64,000 nucleotides of DNA from Kosmotoga olearia TBF 19.5.1 (GTDB taxonomy: Bacteria; Thermotogota; Thermotogae; Petrotogales; Kosmotogaceae). Position numbers and translations under genes: made by a program. Positions 54,357 through 62,985 of the stretch are shown one piece after another (within the stretch, counting starts at the first letter, position 1; each line of letters starts with the position of its first letter). The notes beneath the pieces were generated by a model. It did no database searches. It had not been told where the DNA came from and saw only the letters and a list, made by a program, of their open reading frames with translations. The stretch covers positions 1,240,001 to 1,304,000 of the forward strand of contig NC_012785.1 of the NCBI RefSeq assembly GCF_000023325.1, written 5' to 3'.

Positions 54357-55448
54357 TTATTTGATTTTCAATCTTTCTTCTGTTTCAATATCGAAGAACA
54401 TGATTCGTTCCTCGTCAAAGGAAATATCGATAGTTTCATCTGGCGAGTACTTTGGGAAAGAAGGCGCTACGATCTTTATTATTTCCCCATTTAGTTCGAT
54501 GGCCACAATCTGGTGAGAGCCCTGAGGTTCGACAACGAGTACCTTTTCTCTGAAGACAGCATTCCCACTATTTATCTGTATACTTTCAGGCCTGATCCCC
54601 ATGATCAAACGATCCTTATTATAGTCTTTAAGATATGTAAGTAACTGGCCGTTAAGTTTAAAACTGAATGAAGGGTGTACGAGAAAGATCTCTCCCTTTT
54701 CTCGTTTTAATTCCATCTCAAAGAAATTTGTTGCCGGAGTGCCAATGAAACCGGCAACAAAAACATTGACACTGTTGAAATAAACTTCATCCGGCGTGCC
54801 TATCTGCACGATCTTTCCATCCTTCATGATCACAATTCTGTCAGCCATACTCATAGCCTCGGATTGGTCATGAGTTACAAAAATTGTTGTAGCCTCTGTT
54901 TTGTGATGGATTGCTTTCAGCTCGGTTCTCATGCGAACCCTTAGCTTTGCATCAAGATTTGACAGAGGTTCATCCATAAGGAACAGTTTTGGTTTGACGG
55001 CAATAGCCCTGGCCAGAGCAACTCTTTGTCTTTGACCACCTGAAAGCTGGCGTGGAAATCTCTCGAGATACTCAGAAATATTAACCAGCTCTGCCACATC
55101 ACGAACAATTTTATCAATTTTGGATTTTTCCATCTTTCTTAGCTTAAGAGCAAAGGCGATATTTTCATAGACGGACATATGAGGCCACACAGCATAACTT
55201 TGAAAGACCATAGAAACATTCCTCTTTCGTGGAGGCATATCGGTAACATCTTCTCCGTCTATGAGAACCCTCCCTTCCGTAACTTCTTCCAAACCGGCTA
55301 TCATCCTGAGGGTTGTAGTTTTACCACAACCGGATGGACCAAGAAAGACTATGAACTCTTTGTCGTTAACCTTAAGGTTTACATCCCTGGCGCCCCAAAC
55401 GCTCTTACCGTATCTTTTGGAAAGATTTATAAGTTCAAGCGTAGCCAT
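54357..55448 (-). CDS. Sugar ABC transporter ATP-binding protein (MalK/UgpC/MsmX type)
   Basis: 363 residues: Walker A GPSGCGKTT (~37-45), Q-loop, signature LSGGQRQRVALARA, Walker B LFLMDEPLSNLD, switch HDQSEAMSMADR, and a C-terminal TOBE/OB domain (~235-363; MGIRPESIQ). GGAGCTGAG precedes the ATG. It is the only CUT1 ATPase in the window and could energise the other three transporters as MsmX does in Bacillus (inference). Confidence 0.95.
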   Translation of the reverse strand: MATLELINLSKRYGKSVWGARDVNLKVNDKEFIVFLGPSGCGKTTTLRMIAGLEEVTEGRVLIDGEDVTDMPPRKRNVSMVFQSYAVWPHMSVYENIAFALKLRKMEKSKIDKIVRDVAELVNISEYLERFPRQLSGGQRQRVALARAIAVKPKLFLMDEPLSNLDAKLRVRMRTELKAIHHKTEATTIFVTHDQSEAMSMADRIVIMKDGKIVQIGTPDEVYFNSVNVFVAGFIGTPATNFFEMELKREKGEIFLVHPSFSFKLNGQLLTYLKDYNKDRLIMGIRPESIQINSGNAVFREKVLVVEPQGSHQIVAIELNGEIIKIVAPSFPKYSPDETIDISFDEERIMFFDIETEERLKIK

Positions 55449-55475
55449 ATACTCAGCTCCTTTTCCATAATTTTC

Positions 55476-56783
55476 TTAAACTCTTACCCCACCCCACATC
55501 TGAAGGATATATCTTCTTATGATCATAGTAAAAAGTACGGCGGGGAAAGCGAGGGTTACTCCTCCAGCAGCAACAAGGTTTATCATACCCTTTGTTCCCA
55601 CGAGTGTCTGATAAATAACAACAGGGAACGTAGGTTTGAACTGGGTTAAAACTATGGCCTGCGCTGTTTCTGACCAGCTACCGATAAAAGCATACATGGC
55701 GCTGGCAGCCAAACCGGGGAGTGCTAAAGGCAGCGTAACTCTTAAGAAAGCTCCCAAACGAGATGTGCCAAACACCTGTGCTGCTTCTTCGAGTTCCACT
55801 GAAATTCCCATAAAGATGCTTGCAGTAATCCACGTGGTCATACCAATCTGGCCTACCGAATAAACCAGGGATAAACCTATGGGTTTGTCATAGAAACCCA
55901 TTTGAGCAAGTATTATGACCATAGGCATGGCTATAGCTATCCCGGGGAACATCCTGACAAAGAGAACACTTAATTTCAGTAGATTTTTTCCCTTAAATAC
56001 GTATCTTGCAAATGCATAGCCAGCCATACCACCTATGGTAAGAGAAATAAGAACGGTCAATAACGCTACTTGAATGCTTCTTATAAGTGCACCTACGGAA
56101 TCCGAAGTTACCCTGAAAAAAGTAATGTAGCTGGCAAAAATGTTTTTACGTACCTTAAATGTAACCCCACTTATAGATTGGAGTTCCTTCTTCAAAGTCT
56201 TTATTTTTTCTTCTACCAGAATTTTTTCCTGTTGCTTTTCCTGAAGCTGATTTTGAAGATTCTCGCGTAGTTCCTGGAAAGTTTCATCCTCCGGGTCAAA
56301 AAGTTTTAAATTCTGATGTATCTTGACGATCTCTCTGTTAAGCCTGTTTATTGCCAGAATCTCACGTTTCATCTGAGTTTTAAGCTCGTTTATTCTTTCT
56401 TCATTTTGGGTTACCAACGTTTCGAGTTCGCTTATTTTCTCTTCGAGAAGTTTTTTTGGGATTTTACTACCTGTCTTTCTGTCAATGAAATTTATCATCT
56501 TGTCAAGGTCATTTGCTTCAGATATATTGATGAAATCTTCCTGGGATTTACTGTACACACTCATAAGAAAACCGTCCGGGAGATTGTCGGATTTCTGAAG
56601 TAAGAAAGTATTTGAAAAAGCTGGAGCCAAAGCTATAGGCCAATCATATGCTTCCTGGTCTGACATAAATGAAATGGAAACGAGAAAATATATGGGGAGA
56701 ACAATAACAGTGGCAATTCCGGCAACGAATATATAGAAAATAGTACTTGATATGATTTTTTTTGTACTTTTCCTTCTTGCCAT
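55476..56783 (-). CDS. Sugar ABC transporter permease, MalG type, with a ~150-residue coiled-coil insertion
   Basis: 435 residues against ~280 for the family. First membrane helix ~10-38, then an inserted hydrophilic region (~62-215) that contains a long coiled-coil hairpin (~109-205) of Leu/Glu/Lys heptads broken at LFDPEDET (~161-168). The normal permease core follows (~220-435) with EAA loop ELEEAAQVFGTSRLGAFLRV. By topology the insertion should be extracytoplasmic. Start overlaps the MalF stop by one base (TGATG). Confidence 0.9.
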   Translation of the reverse strand: MARRKSTKKIISSTIFYIFVAGIATVIVLPIYFLVSISFMSDQEAYDWPIALAPAFSNTFLLQKSDNLPDGFLMSVYSKSQEDFINISEANDLDKMINFIDRKTGSKIPKKLLEEKISELETLVTQNEERINELKTQMKREILAINRLNREIVKIHQNLKLFDPEDETFQELRENLQNQLQEKQQEKILVEEKIKTLKKELQSISGVTFKVRKNIFASYITFFRVTSDSVGALIRSIQVALLTVLISLTIGGMAGYAFARYVFKGKNLLKLSVLFVRMFPGIAIAMPMVIILAQMGFYDKPIGLSLVYSVGQIGMTTWITASIFMGISVELEEAAQVFGTSRLGAFLRVTLPLALPGLAASAMYAFIGSWSETAQAIVLTQFKPTFPVVIYQTLVGTKGMINLVAAGGVTLAFPAVLFTMIIRRYILQMWGGVRV

Positions 56784-57667
56784 CAGGCTTCCTCCTTTTT
56801 GAAGGCTCCCGAGACCTTCAAATAGAGTATGGCAACAACTGAAACTAATGCGGCAACTATGACTGAATATGCAAGGGCGATTCTATAAAATCCCATGATT
56901 TCTTCTTTGTAAAAGACAACTTCTTCAAGCAGGACGGGGATCCGCCTGTAACCATAAATCATAACGATGATCAACCAGACTTGAATAGCAGAGATAATTC
57001 TCAGTATCAAAGCCGTTTGAATACTTGGCTTGAGCATAGGCATTGTTATTTTTTTCAAAACCGTAGGCTTATTGCCCCCAAAAACATAACCAGCTTCAAT
57101 TGATTCCTTTGGAATTCCCTGTAACCCGGCAAGTAAAATGACCATCATAAATGGAATAACCTGCCATGCGTCTATCAAAATAATAAGCATTAGAGATTGA
57201 AACTCATTTCCCGCGAGAAAGGGGATTTTACCATCTGCTGCTATCAAACCGAGTCTATACAAGAGACTATTGACCCAGCCGTAGGTAGCAAAACCACTGG
57301 ACCACATAGCTCCGACTGCTGTGGCAGGTAATGCCATAGGAATGAGCGCAAGCGAAAGGAAAATACCTGCTCCTTTGAATTTTTTATTTATGAGCAAAGC
57401 CAGTCCCAGTGCAACAATAAACTCGAGTGTGACAGAAATAGCAACAAAAATCCCTGTATTAATAAGCGCTTTCAAGAAATACGGATCAGTGAATATGGTT
57501 TTATAGTTAGCGAGTGTAAGCTGGTTGCTTCCCTCTTCAAAAAAGCTGTAGAAAACAGCCGTTAGAACAGGCCTCAACCAGAAAATAGCGTAATAAATAA
57601 TTGTAGGTGCTATCAAAAGATAGGGGATATATCTTTTAAACTTCACCGCTGTGATAATCATCACCAC
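56783..57667 (-). CDS. Sugar ABC transporter permease, MalF type
   Basis: 294 residues, six membrane helices, EAA loop SIEAGYVFGGNKPTVLKKIT near residue 185, in which the usual Ala-Ala is Ala-Gly. The start is uncertain: GTG 57667, GTG 57664 and ATG 57661 all lie next to AGGTGG. Partner of the coiled-coil permease. Confidence 0.88.
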   Translation of the reverse strand: MVMIITAVKFKRYIPYLLIAPTIIYYAIFWLRPVLTAVFYSFFEEGSNQLTLANYKTIFTDPYFLKALINTGIFVAISVTLEFIVALGLALLINKKFKGAGIFLSLALIPMALPATAVGAMWSSGFATYGWVNSLLYRLGLIAADGKIPFLAGNEFQSLMLIILIDAWQVIPFMMVILLAGLQGIPKESIEAGYVFGGNKPTVLKKITMPMLKPSIQTALILRIISAIQVWLIIVMIYGYRRIPVLLEEVVFYKEEIMGFYRIALAYSVIVAALVSVVAILYLKVSGAFKKEEA

Positions 57668-57691
57668 CTAGCTTGTACAATTCCAAAATAA

Positions 57692-57710
57692 GGGGGACTA
57701 AAAGTCCCCC
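57692..57710 (-). promoter_or_regulatory. Intercistronic hairpin after binding-protein gene
   Basis: GGGGGACT / AGTCCCCC with an AAA loop, 8-bp perfect stem, followed on the minus strand by TTATTTT. Lies between the binding-protein stop and the MalF start, matching the other three operons. Confidence 0.75.
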
Positions 57711-57737
57711 GTTGTATAACAGTGACGACTCTAAGGG

Positions 57738-58946
57738 TTATTTCCTGAGAGCGTCAATTCTGAGCTGCATGATCTCAAGGTATTGAGGATTAAAGATACC
57801 TTTCATAATCATATTCTTGAAAATGTCGTCGTAAACGAGCTTAACCTGGCCCCAGTCTTTCCAGAGAGGAGCGATGTAGGAAAGAACTCCAGTTTTCATG
57901 ACCATGATTGACTTCTTAATAACTTCATCCTCAACAGTGTCACCAAGGTAATTAATAGCTTCTTCAACTGTGGGTATAAAGCCGCCGGTTCCCTTGCTGA
58001 CCTTCAACATGATGTCTGGCCTGGTTATGTATTCCAGGAATTTGACAGCAAGGTCATAATGCTTTGTTCCCTTTACAATGGCTAGACCGCTGGTACCGGC
58101 AACGGATCCTCTTCCGGCGGGACCTTTAGGAACAGGAGCAATAATGAAGTTTGTGGGGTCATTTTTATAGACTTCACCGATTCTTGCGTTATGTGCAGCT
58201 GCTAGCCAGGCTTCTCCTCTCTTTAAAGGAGGTCTAACATCGTCGTAAGTCATGACAGCAGGTGGAAATGCATCTGCCATTTTACTCAACAGATAAAAGG
58301 CCGCCATCGCGCCGGGGTTATCGAGGTTTGGCCAGTCCGCACCATAGGAAAGACATACTGCACCAGCCTGGTAAATGAAGGATTTCATTGGGACACCGGT
58401 AACGGCAAATTTTCCTTCACCCTCACCGATGGCAATAGCATTAGCCCATTCAGCAACTTGTTCCCAGGTTAAATCCTGAATATCAGCACCTTCTGGTAAG
58501 TAAGGAAGAGCCTTTTTGTTAGCGATGAACAGATAAACATCGGCGCCAATGGGAAGAAAGTATCTTTTACCGTCGAAGATGGTCATGGAATCAAGACCTT
58601 TAGAGAAATGCCTATCGGTCCACTGGGAAACAATATCTGTAAGATCGACAACATACCCATTTTTAACCCATTCTGGCATTTTCGCAGCATAGGCAATAAC
58701 GACGTCCGTCGTTATATTGCCTGTTTGCTGCTGCAGTTTAACCTGTTCAAGAATCTTTTGATCATCAAGAGTGGAGAACTTAACCTCAACACCGTACATC
58801 TCTTCAAAAGGCTTGATGATCTCATTGATGACAAATTCCTTTTCTGATGGTGGTGTCCAGAGTCTTGAAACAACAACTAGCGTTTCCTTACCAAAAGCAA
58901 AAGCTGCAATAGCAACGAGCACAAGAACAAGAAGAAGCTTTTTCAT
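57738..58946 (-). CDS. Sugar ABC transporter substrate-binding protein (LacI-controlled operon)
   Basis: 402 residues: signal peptide (~1-19), then ETLVVVSRLWTPPSEKEFV and a family-1 solute-binding fold. GGGGGGAA precedes the ATG. First gene of the operon running to the glycosyltransferase; divergent LacI gene and operator upstream. Ligand not predictable from sequence; trehalose, maltose or a glycosyl-glycerate are candidates. Confidence 0.93.
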   Translation of the reverse strand: MKKLLLVLVLVAIAAFAFGKETLVVVSRLWTPPSEKEFVINEIIKPFEEMYGVEVKFSTLDDQKILEQVKLQQQTGNITTDVVIAYAAKMPEWVKNGYVVDLTDIVSQWTDRHFSKGLDSMTIFDGKRYFLPIGADVYLFIANKKALPYLPEGADIQDLTWEQVAEWANAIAIGEGEGKFAVTGVPMKSFIYQAGAVCLSYGADWPNLDNPGAMAAFYLLSKMADAFPPAVMTYDDVRPPLKRGEAWLAAAHNARIGEVYKNDPTNFIIAPVPKGPAGRGSVAGTSGLAIVKGTKHYDLAVKFLEYITRPDIMLKVSKGTGGFIPTVEEAINYLGDTVEDEVIKKSIMVMKTGVLSYIAPLWKDWGQVKLVYDDIFKNMIMKGIFNPQYLEIMQLRIDALRK

Positions 58947-58980
58947 ACTTAGATTCCCCCCTTTTCAAAAGGTGATTAAA

Positions 58981-58992
58981 GACAACGTTGTC
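58981..58992. promoter_or_regulatory. LacI-type operator upstream of binding-protein gene
   Basis: Perfect palindrome GACAACGTTGTC, ~35 bases before the binding-protein start. On the minus strand it lies between TTGTGC and TTTAAT, a possible but wide-spaced (19-base) promoter. A related site is at 59167-59180. Confidence 0.65.
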
Positions 58993-59123
58993 ATTTGTGG
59001 CACAAAATAAGCTTACTCCTATGAAGTAATTCGAACAAACACGATTATCGGTAATAATAGGTAAATATTGGCAAATAGACCTTTGTGTGCTTTGATATTA
59101 CTATTATTTGAATGTGGCGAAAT

Positions 59124-59180
59124 TTCATACTTTTTTTAATTTATACTATAATAATGTGATCGACGATGATAATGTTGTCA
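59124..59180 (+). promoter_or_regulatory. Promoter and operator of the second LacI gene
   Basis: -35-like TTCATA (59124-59129), 17 bases, -10 TATAAT (59147-59152). Downstream TGATAATGTTGTCA (59167-59180) resembles the palindrome at 58981, suggesting that one LacI protein binds both and represses itself and the transporter operon. Confidence 0.6.
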
Positions 59181-59196
59181 TAAAAGGGGGAGTCTT

Positions 59197-60198
59197 ATGA
59201 AAAAAGTTACCATAACAGATATTGCGAAACTTACTGGCTATTCTATAAAAACCGTTTCGCGGGTAATTAACAACGCCCCTAATGTCAAAGAAGAAACACG
59301 TAGAAAAATTTTACGCGTTATCGAGGAGCATAATTATAGTGTAAACCTTCTCGCGAAAGCCCTAAGAAACAGCGAGACCAGAACGGTGATCCTTTTTATC
59401 GATAGAAGAATGGGTGAGTACTGGAATGAATGGCATGACCTCATGTTAAAAAGTCTCATGGTTAAGTTTAGAAATAGAGGTTACAAAGTTATTCTCTCTC
59501 CATCCTCCGGTGAAGAGACGATAAGTGATGACACCGATGGTTTCCATTTACTTAAAAGTGGGCTTGCCGATGGCGCTATCATGTTTGATGTAATATCGGA
59601 AGATTGCAGAGTTAGATATTTAAGAGCGAACAATATTCCCTTTGTAATTATCGGAAAGGACAAGGATTTTTCCGATACAACTTTTGTAGACCTTGACAAC
59701 TATCTTGTGGGGTATATTGGAGCGGAATACCTTATAAACAAAGGTTATGAAAATATAGCTCTATTTCTGGGGCCAAAAGTTTTTAACGTCAATCGCGAGA
59801 GGGCTCAGGGATTCGAAGAAGCCTGTGAAAAGCATGGAATAGCTCATAGCGTTTTTTATGGGTTATCCACTATAAAAAGAGTCTATGAAAAAACCCACGA
59901 ACTACTGGACAAAAGTATCGTGGATGCATTCTTTATCTCTGGAGATGCCAAAGTACTTGGAGCTTATAGAGCCATTCGAGAAAAAGGATTAAAGATTCCG
60001 GAAGATGTTGCTGTTCTTGGAATAGACAATCTGCCCTCTAGTGAATACATGTACCCGCCTTTAACTTCTATCGACCAAAATGTCGAAAAATTCTCTGACC
60101 AGGCAGTTAATCTTTTGATAGAGATGATGCATTCAAAGAAGAAATCACCAAAGAGGATAATCCTGCCGCCCAGAATAATTGAAAGGCAATCAGTATGA
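59197..60198 (+). CDS. LacI-family transcriptional regulator
   Basis: 333 residues: HTH ITDIAKLTGYSIKTVSRVIN (residues 5-24), hinge LLAKALRNSE, sensor domain with AVLGIDNLPSSEYMYPPLTS. AAAGGGGGAG precedes the ATG. Divergent from the ABC operon with GT4, so it probably controls that operon. Confidence 0.95.
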   Translation: MKKVTITDIAKLTGYSIKTVSRVINNAPNVKEETRRKILRVIEEHNYSVNLLAKALRNSETRTVILFIDRRMGEYWNEWHDLMLKSLMVKFRNRGYKVILSPSSGEETISDDTDGFHLLKSGLADGAIMFDVISEDCRVRYLRANNIPFVIIGKDKDFSDTTFVDLDNYLVGYIGAEYLINKGYENIALFLGPKVFNVNRERAQGFEEACEKHGIAHSVFYGLSTIKRVYEKTHELLDKSIVDAFFISGDAKVLGAYRAIREKGLKIPEDVAVLGIDNLPSSEYMYPPLTSIDQNVEKFSDQAVNLLIEMMHSKKKSPKRIILPPRIIERQSV

Positions 60199-60202
60199 AA
60201 GG

Positions 60203-60982
60203 ATGTTGTATGTGAAGTTGTTAAAGGATGTAAATCACAATGGAACCAGATTGGATTATTCAGACTACTTAAAATATCTTGAAGGTGAAAAAAATTCTTC
60301 TCTAAGGTTTTTACAGGAACAAACACACTGGCCAATAATTCCGGATCTTACAAAAAAAGTAACCAAAAGTGGAACATACCGTCCTTTCAGAGGGGACACG
60401 TTGATATTTCCTGTAAAAGAACGAGAAGCCTTTGTAGAAATCCAGCGAAAACTTTACCGGGATGTTGGTGAATCACTTGCGGCCCCTCTGGATCCAGAAT
60501 ATTTTCATATTACTTTGCATGATTTAAATAATGAAATTGATATCCATAACAAGAACAAGCTCAGTGAGCTCATGAGTCGTTCGGGAAATGATGTCAAAAG
60601 ACTTTTTAAAAAGCTAGCTACTTACTTCAAAAAGTATCCAGATCAGGAGAAAATAAAGCTAAAAGCTATTGGATTCATAGGGCCTCCAATCGGTATAGCA
60701 GTTCTTTTTGCCCCTTCAGGAGAGAGGGATTTCAAATTGCTCCTGAACCTCTTTAATACCTTTCAAAGCATTGTAAACCTTGTAGATCCATTGAAACCAC
60801 ACCTGAGCCTGGGTTACTTTCTCCCTGAAGAACCTACTAAAGAAATAAAGTTACAAATTTCAAAAGCGCTTTCGACAACTCCAAAGATTGAGCTGGAGCT
60901 GGATATTGCTGAGCTCGAATACTCCGAATTCACCGATATGAACCACTACACAACGAAGTTTAAGTTAAAGGATTTTGGATAA
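60203..60982 (+). CDS. 2H-phosphoesterase superfamily protein (RNA-ligase/CPDase-like)
   Basis: About 259 residues. The two H-x-T/S-x motifs of the 2H fold are present: HITLHDL and, ~90 residues later, HLSLGYF. Such enzymes open 2',3'-cyclic phosphates. Start is unclear: ATG 60203 or GTG 60212, just after the LacI stop at 60198. Co-transcribed with LacI; a link to sugar control is not obvious. Confidence 0.8.
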   Translation: MLYVKLLKDVNHNGTRLDYSDYLKYLEGEKNSSLRFLQEQTHWPIIPDLTKKVTKSGTYRPFRGDTLIFPVKEREAFVEIQRKLYRDVGESLAAPLDPEYFHITLHDLNNEIDIHNKNKLSELMSRSGNDVKRLFKKLATYFKKYPDQEKIKLKAIGFIGPPIGIAVLFAPSGERDFKLLLNLFNTFQSIVNLVDPLKPHLSLGYFLPEEPTKEIKLQISKALSTTPKIELELDIAELEYSEFTDMNHYTTKFKLKDFG

Positions 60983-61824
60983 ACTTATCTCGGCTAAGAA
61001 TCTTGAAAAGCGAGAATAGAGAAAATCCGAGAACCGATGACTGAGAACCAAGAACCCAGAAGGCAAGAACGTTTAGACCTGTCATTGTTTTTGAACTTTC
61101 TAACCCCTAGACCTTATACCCATTTTTTATCCAAGCTCTAGTCTCCAACATCCAATCTCGCTTTTTTGTTCTTCCTGCTGTAGGCGTCTTGCAAGCGTCA
61201 CACTATCAGCTGACAGCGTCCGCAAGCCTCAACCTCGTGAGCGTCAACGTCGTGAGCCTCCTGAGCGCAGCTCAGCACTTTCGCCGCATAGCAGCCCTCT
61301 CGCCTTCTCGGATCTCGGACTCTCGAAGTTTTTTTGGTGTACTGTCCCCATTTTCCAGGGACAACTGCGCAGTAGTTCTAATCAACCATGAAGTGGTTCG
61401 CACCAGTGGCGTATCCAGTCGTAACAATCCCAAAGGGATTTGTATCTGCCGCGCAGCGGCTTTCTCGGTTCTCGGATTCTCGGATCTCGGATTTTTATCA
61501 GCGTCTGCGAGCCTCAACCTCGTGAGCGTCAACGTCGTGAGCCTCCTGAGCGCAGCTCAGCACTTCACAGCTTAGCTGCTTTCCGCCGCAGGCGCACATC
61601 AACTGCGAAGCAGTTCGAGACAACCACGAAGTGGTTCGCACCACTGGCGTAGCCGGTCGTAACAATCCCAAAGGGATTCGTATCCGCCGCGCAGCGGCTC
61701 TCTCGGTTCTCGGACTCTCGGATTCTCGTATTCTTATCAGGAGTTCGTATCACCGGTGAAGCCGGTCGTAACAATCCCGAAGGGATTCGTATCCGCTGCG
61801 AAGCAGTTCGCCCCACTAGCACAG
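60983..61824 (+). repeat. Mosaic mini-hairpin element I (largest)
   Basis: Fills the space between two convergent genes. Begins soon after the 2H gene stop with GAGAATAGAGAAAATCCGAG words, then CTCCAACATCCAATCTCGC (61145), CTATCAGCTGACAGCG (61202), a direct pair GCCTCAACCTCGTGAGCGTC ending in TGAGC-GCA-GCTCAG (61264 and 61550), CTCGG tracts, and three arrays between 61363 and 61808. It ends 17 bases from the amidohydrolase stop. Confidence 0.92.
61363..61808 (+). repeat. Three 21-nt mini-hairpin arrays (in element I)
   Basis: Array 1: 61363, 61384, 61405, 61426, 61447 (AACTGC-GCA, AACCAT-GAA, AGTGGC-GTA, AATCCC-AAA, TGCCGC-GCA). Array 2: 61601, 61622, 61643, 61664, 61685 (AACTGC-GAA, AACCAC-GAA, ACTGGC-GTA, AATCCC-AAA, CGCCGC-GCA). 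Array 3: 61752, 61773, 61794 (ACCGGT-GAA, AATCCC-GAA, CGCTGC-GAA). Period 21 throughout. Arrays 1 and 2 are alternative versions of the same series. Confidence 0.95.
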
Positions 61825-62985
61825 TTAGTATTGGAAAACGAGCTTGCCCTCTATAAAGACTTTCTCTGCCTTTGCTCTGAAGTCGAAGGGATGGTGACTC
61901 CAGATGACTACGTCCGCATCCTTGCCAGGTTCAAGCGAACCGATACTGGATTCCATCCCCAGTATTTTTGCCGGGTTTATGGTTACCATCTTCAGGAGAT
62001 CTTCTTCTTTTGCACCATATCTAAGTGCAGTGCCAAGCTGAATATTGGTAAACTCAAGAGGTATTACCGGATGATCGCACATCATGGCTGCAAGGATGCC
62101 CTTCTCATTTATAATTCTGACAGACTCGTAGCTCATGTCTTTCAGCTCGAGCTTAGTTCTGAAACCGAAAATTGGGCCCAGAATCAGGGGTACGTTCTTC
62201 GCTTTAATATAGTCGGCGATTTTGTAAGCCTCAGTAGCATGTTCGATAACCAGGTTGAAACCGAATTCTTCGGATATCCTGATCGCCGTGAGGATATCAT
62301 CCATCCTGTGGGCATGTATTCTGGCTGGTATTTCTTTCTTGAGAACTTTCTCGCCTGCCTCTAACTGCAGATCTATGTCGGTGAATTCTTCCCCATTGGA
62401 AAGTGCCTTTTCTTTCTTCTGCATGTAGTTCTTTACCTTCTGGAAGTACTGTCTTATTATCGCAGCTATACCCAGCCTGGTCCCGGGTTGCTGCTTTCTC
62501 TCTCGTCCATAAACCCTCTTGGGATTCTCACCGGTTGCCATCTTCAGCCCCGCAGGAGCTTTTACAACCATTTCATCCACTATTCTGGAACGGAATTTGA
62601 AGATTGCTCCCTGACCACCTATGGGGTTGGCGCTTCCAGGGAATACATTTACCGTTGTTACTCCTCCGGAAAGAGCCCTATCAATTGCGGGGTCGTTGGG
62701 GTAGAAGGCGTCAAGCACCCTGACTTCAGCGGTAACGGGGTTTGTCTTCTCGTTGCCATCCTGGTAAAGCTCTTCGCTTACTCCCTCTTCAAAGACACCG
62801 ATATGAGAATGCGCATCAACAAAACCGGGAAAGATAAATTTTCCGGAAACGTCAATGATTTCAGCATTACTGTTTTTTAATTGCTCGCCTATGGCCTTGA
62901 TTTTACCATCAACTATCAACAGGTCGCCCTTGAAGGGACTCGATGTAATTGGATAAATTGTACCGTTTTTAAATAGAATTTCCAT
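61825..62985 (-). CDS. Amidohydrolase (imidazolonepropionase-like)
   Basis: 386 residues: N-terminal beta domain, metal motif FVDAHSHIG (~56-63), His in RIHAHRMDD and VIEHATEA, and Asp in MMCDHPVIP, a complete set for a metal-dependent amidohydrolase. C-terminal NPAKILGM / GSLEPGKDADVVIW is typical. ATG 62985 follows GGAGGTGG; the longer frame to 63069 has no site. Cyclic amide or dipeptide substrate unknown. A dead partial copy lies at 51744-51962. Confidence 0.92.
   Translation of the reverse strand: MEILFKNGTIYPITSSPFKGDLLIVDGKIKAIGEQLKNSNAEIIDVSGKFIFPGFVDAHSHIGVFEEGVSEELYQDGNEKTNPVTAEVRVLDAFYPNDPAIDRALSGGVTTVNVFPGSANPIGGQGAIFKFRSRIVDEMVVKAPAGLKMATGENPKRVYGRERKQQPGTRLGIAAIIRQYFQKVKNYMQKKEKALSNGEEFTDIDLQLEAGEKVLKKEIPARIHAHRMDDILTAIRISEEFGFNLVIEHATEAYKIADYIKAKNVPLILGPIFGFRTKLELKDMSYESVRIINEKGILAAMMCDHPVIPLEFTNIQLGTALRYGAKEEDLLKMVTINPAKILGMESSIGSLEPGKDADVVIWSHHPFDFRAKAEKVFIEGKLVFQY

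Noticed and set aside
41757-61808. CRISPR array
   Set aside because: No constant repeat with variable 30-40-nt spacers; here the variable parts are hairpin stems and the near-constant parts are 6-nt linkers. No cas genes.
43604-61808. Integron attC sites
   Set aside because: attC sites are 55-140 nt with R/L boxes and adjoin cassette genes near an intI; none of these is seen, and units are only 15 nt.
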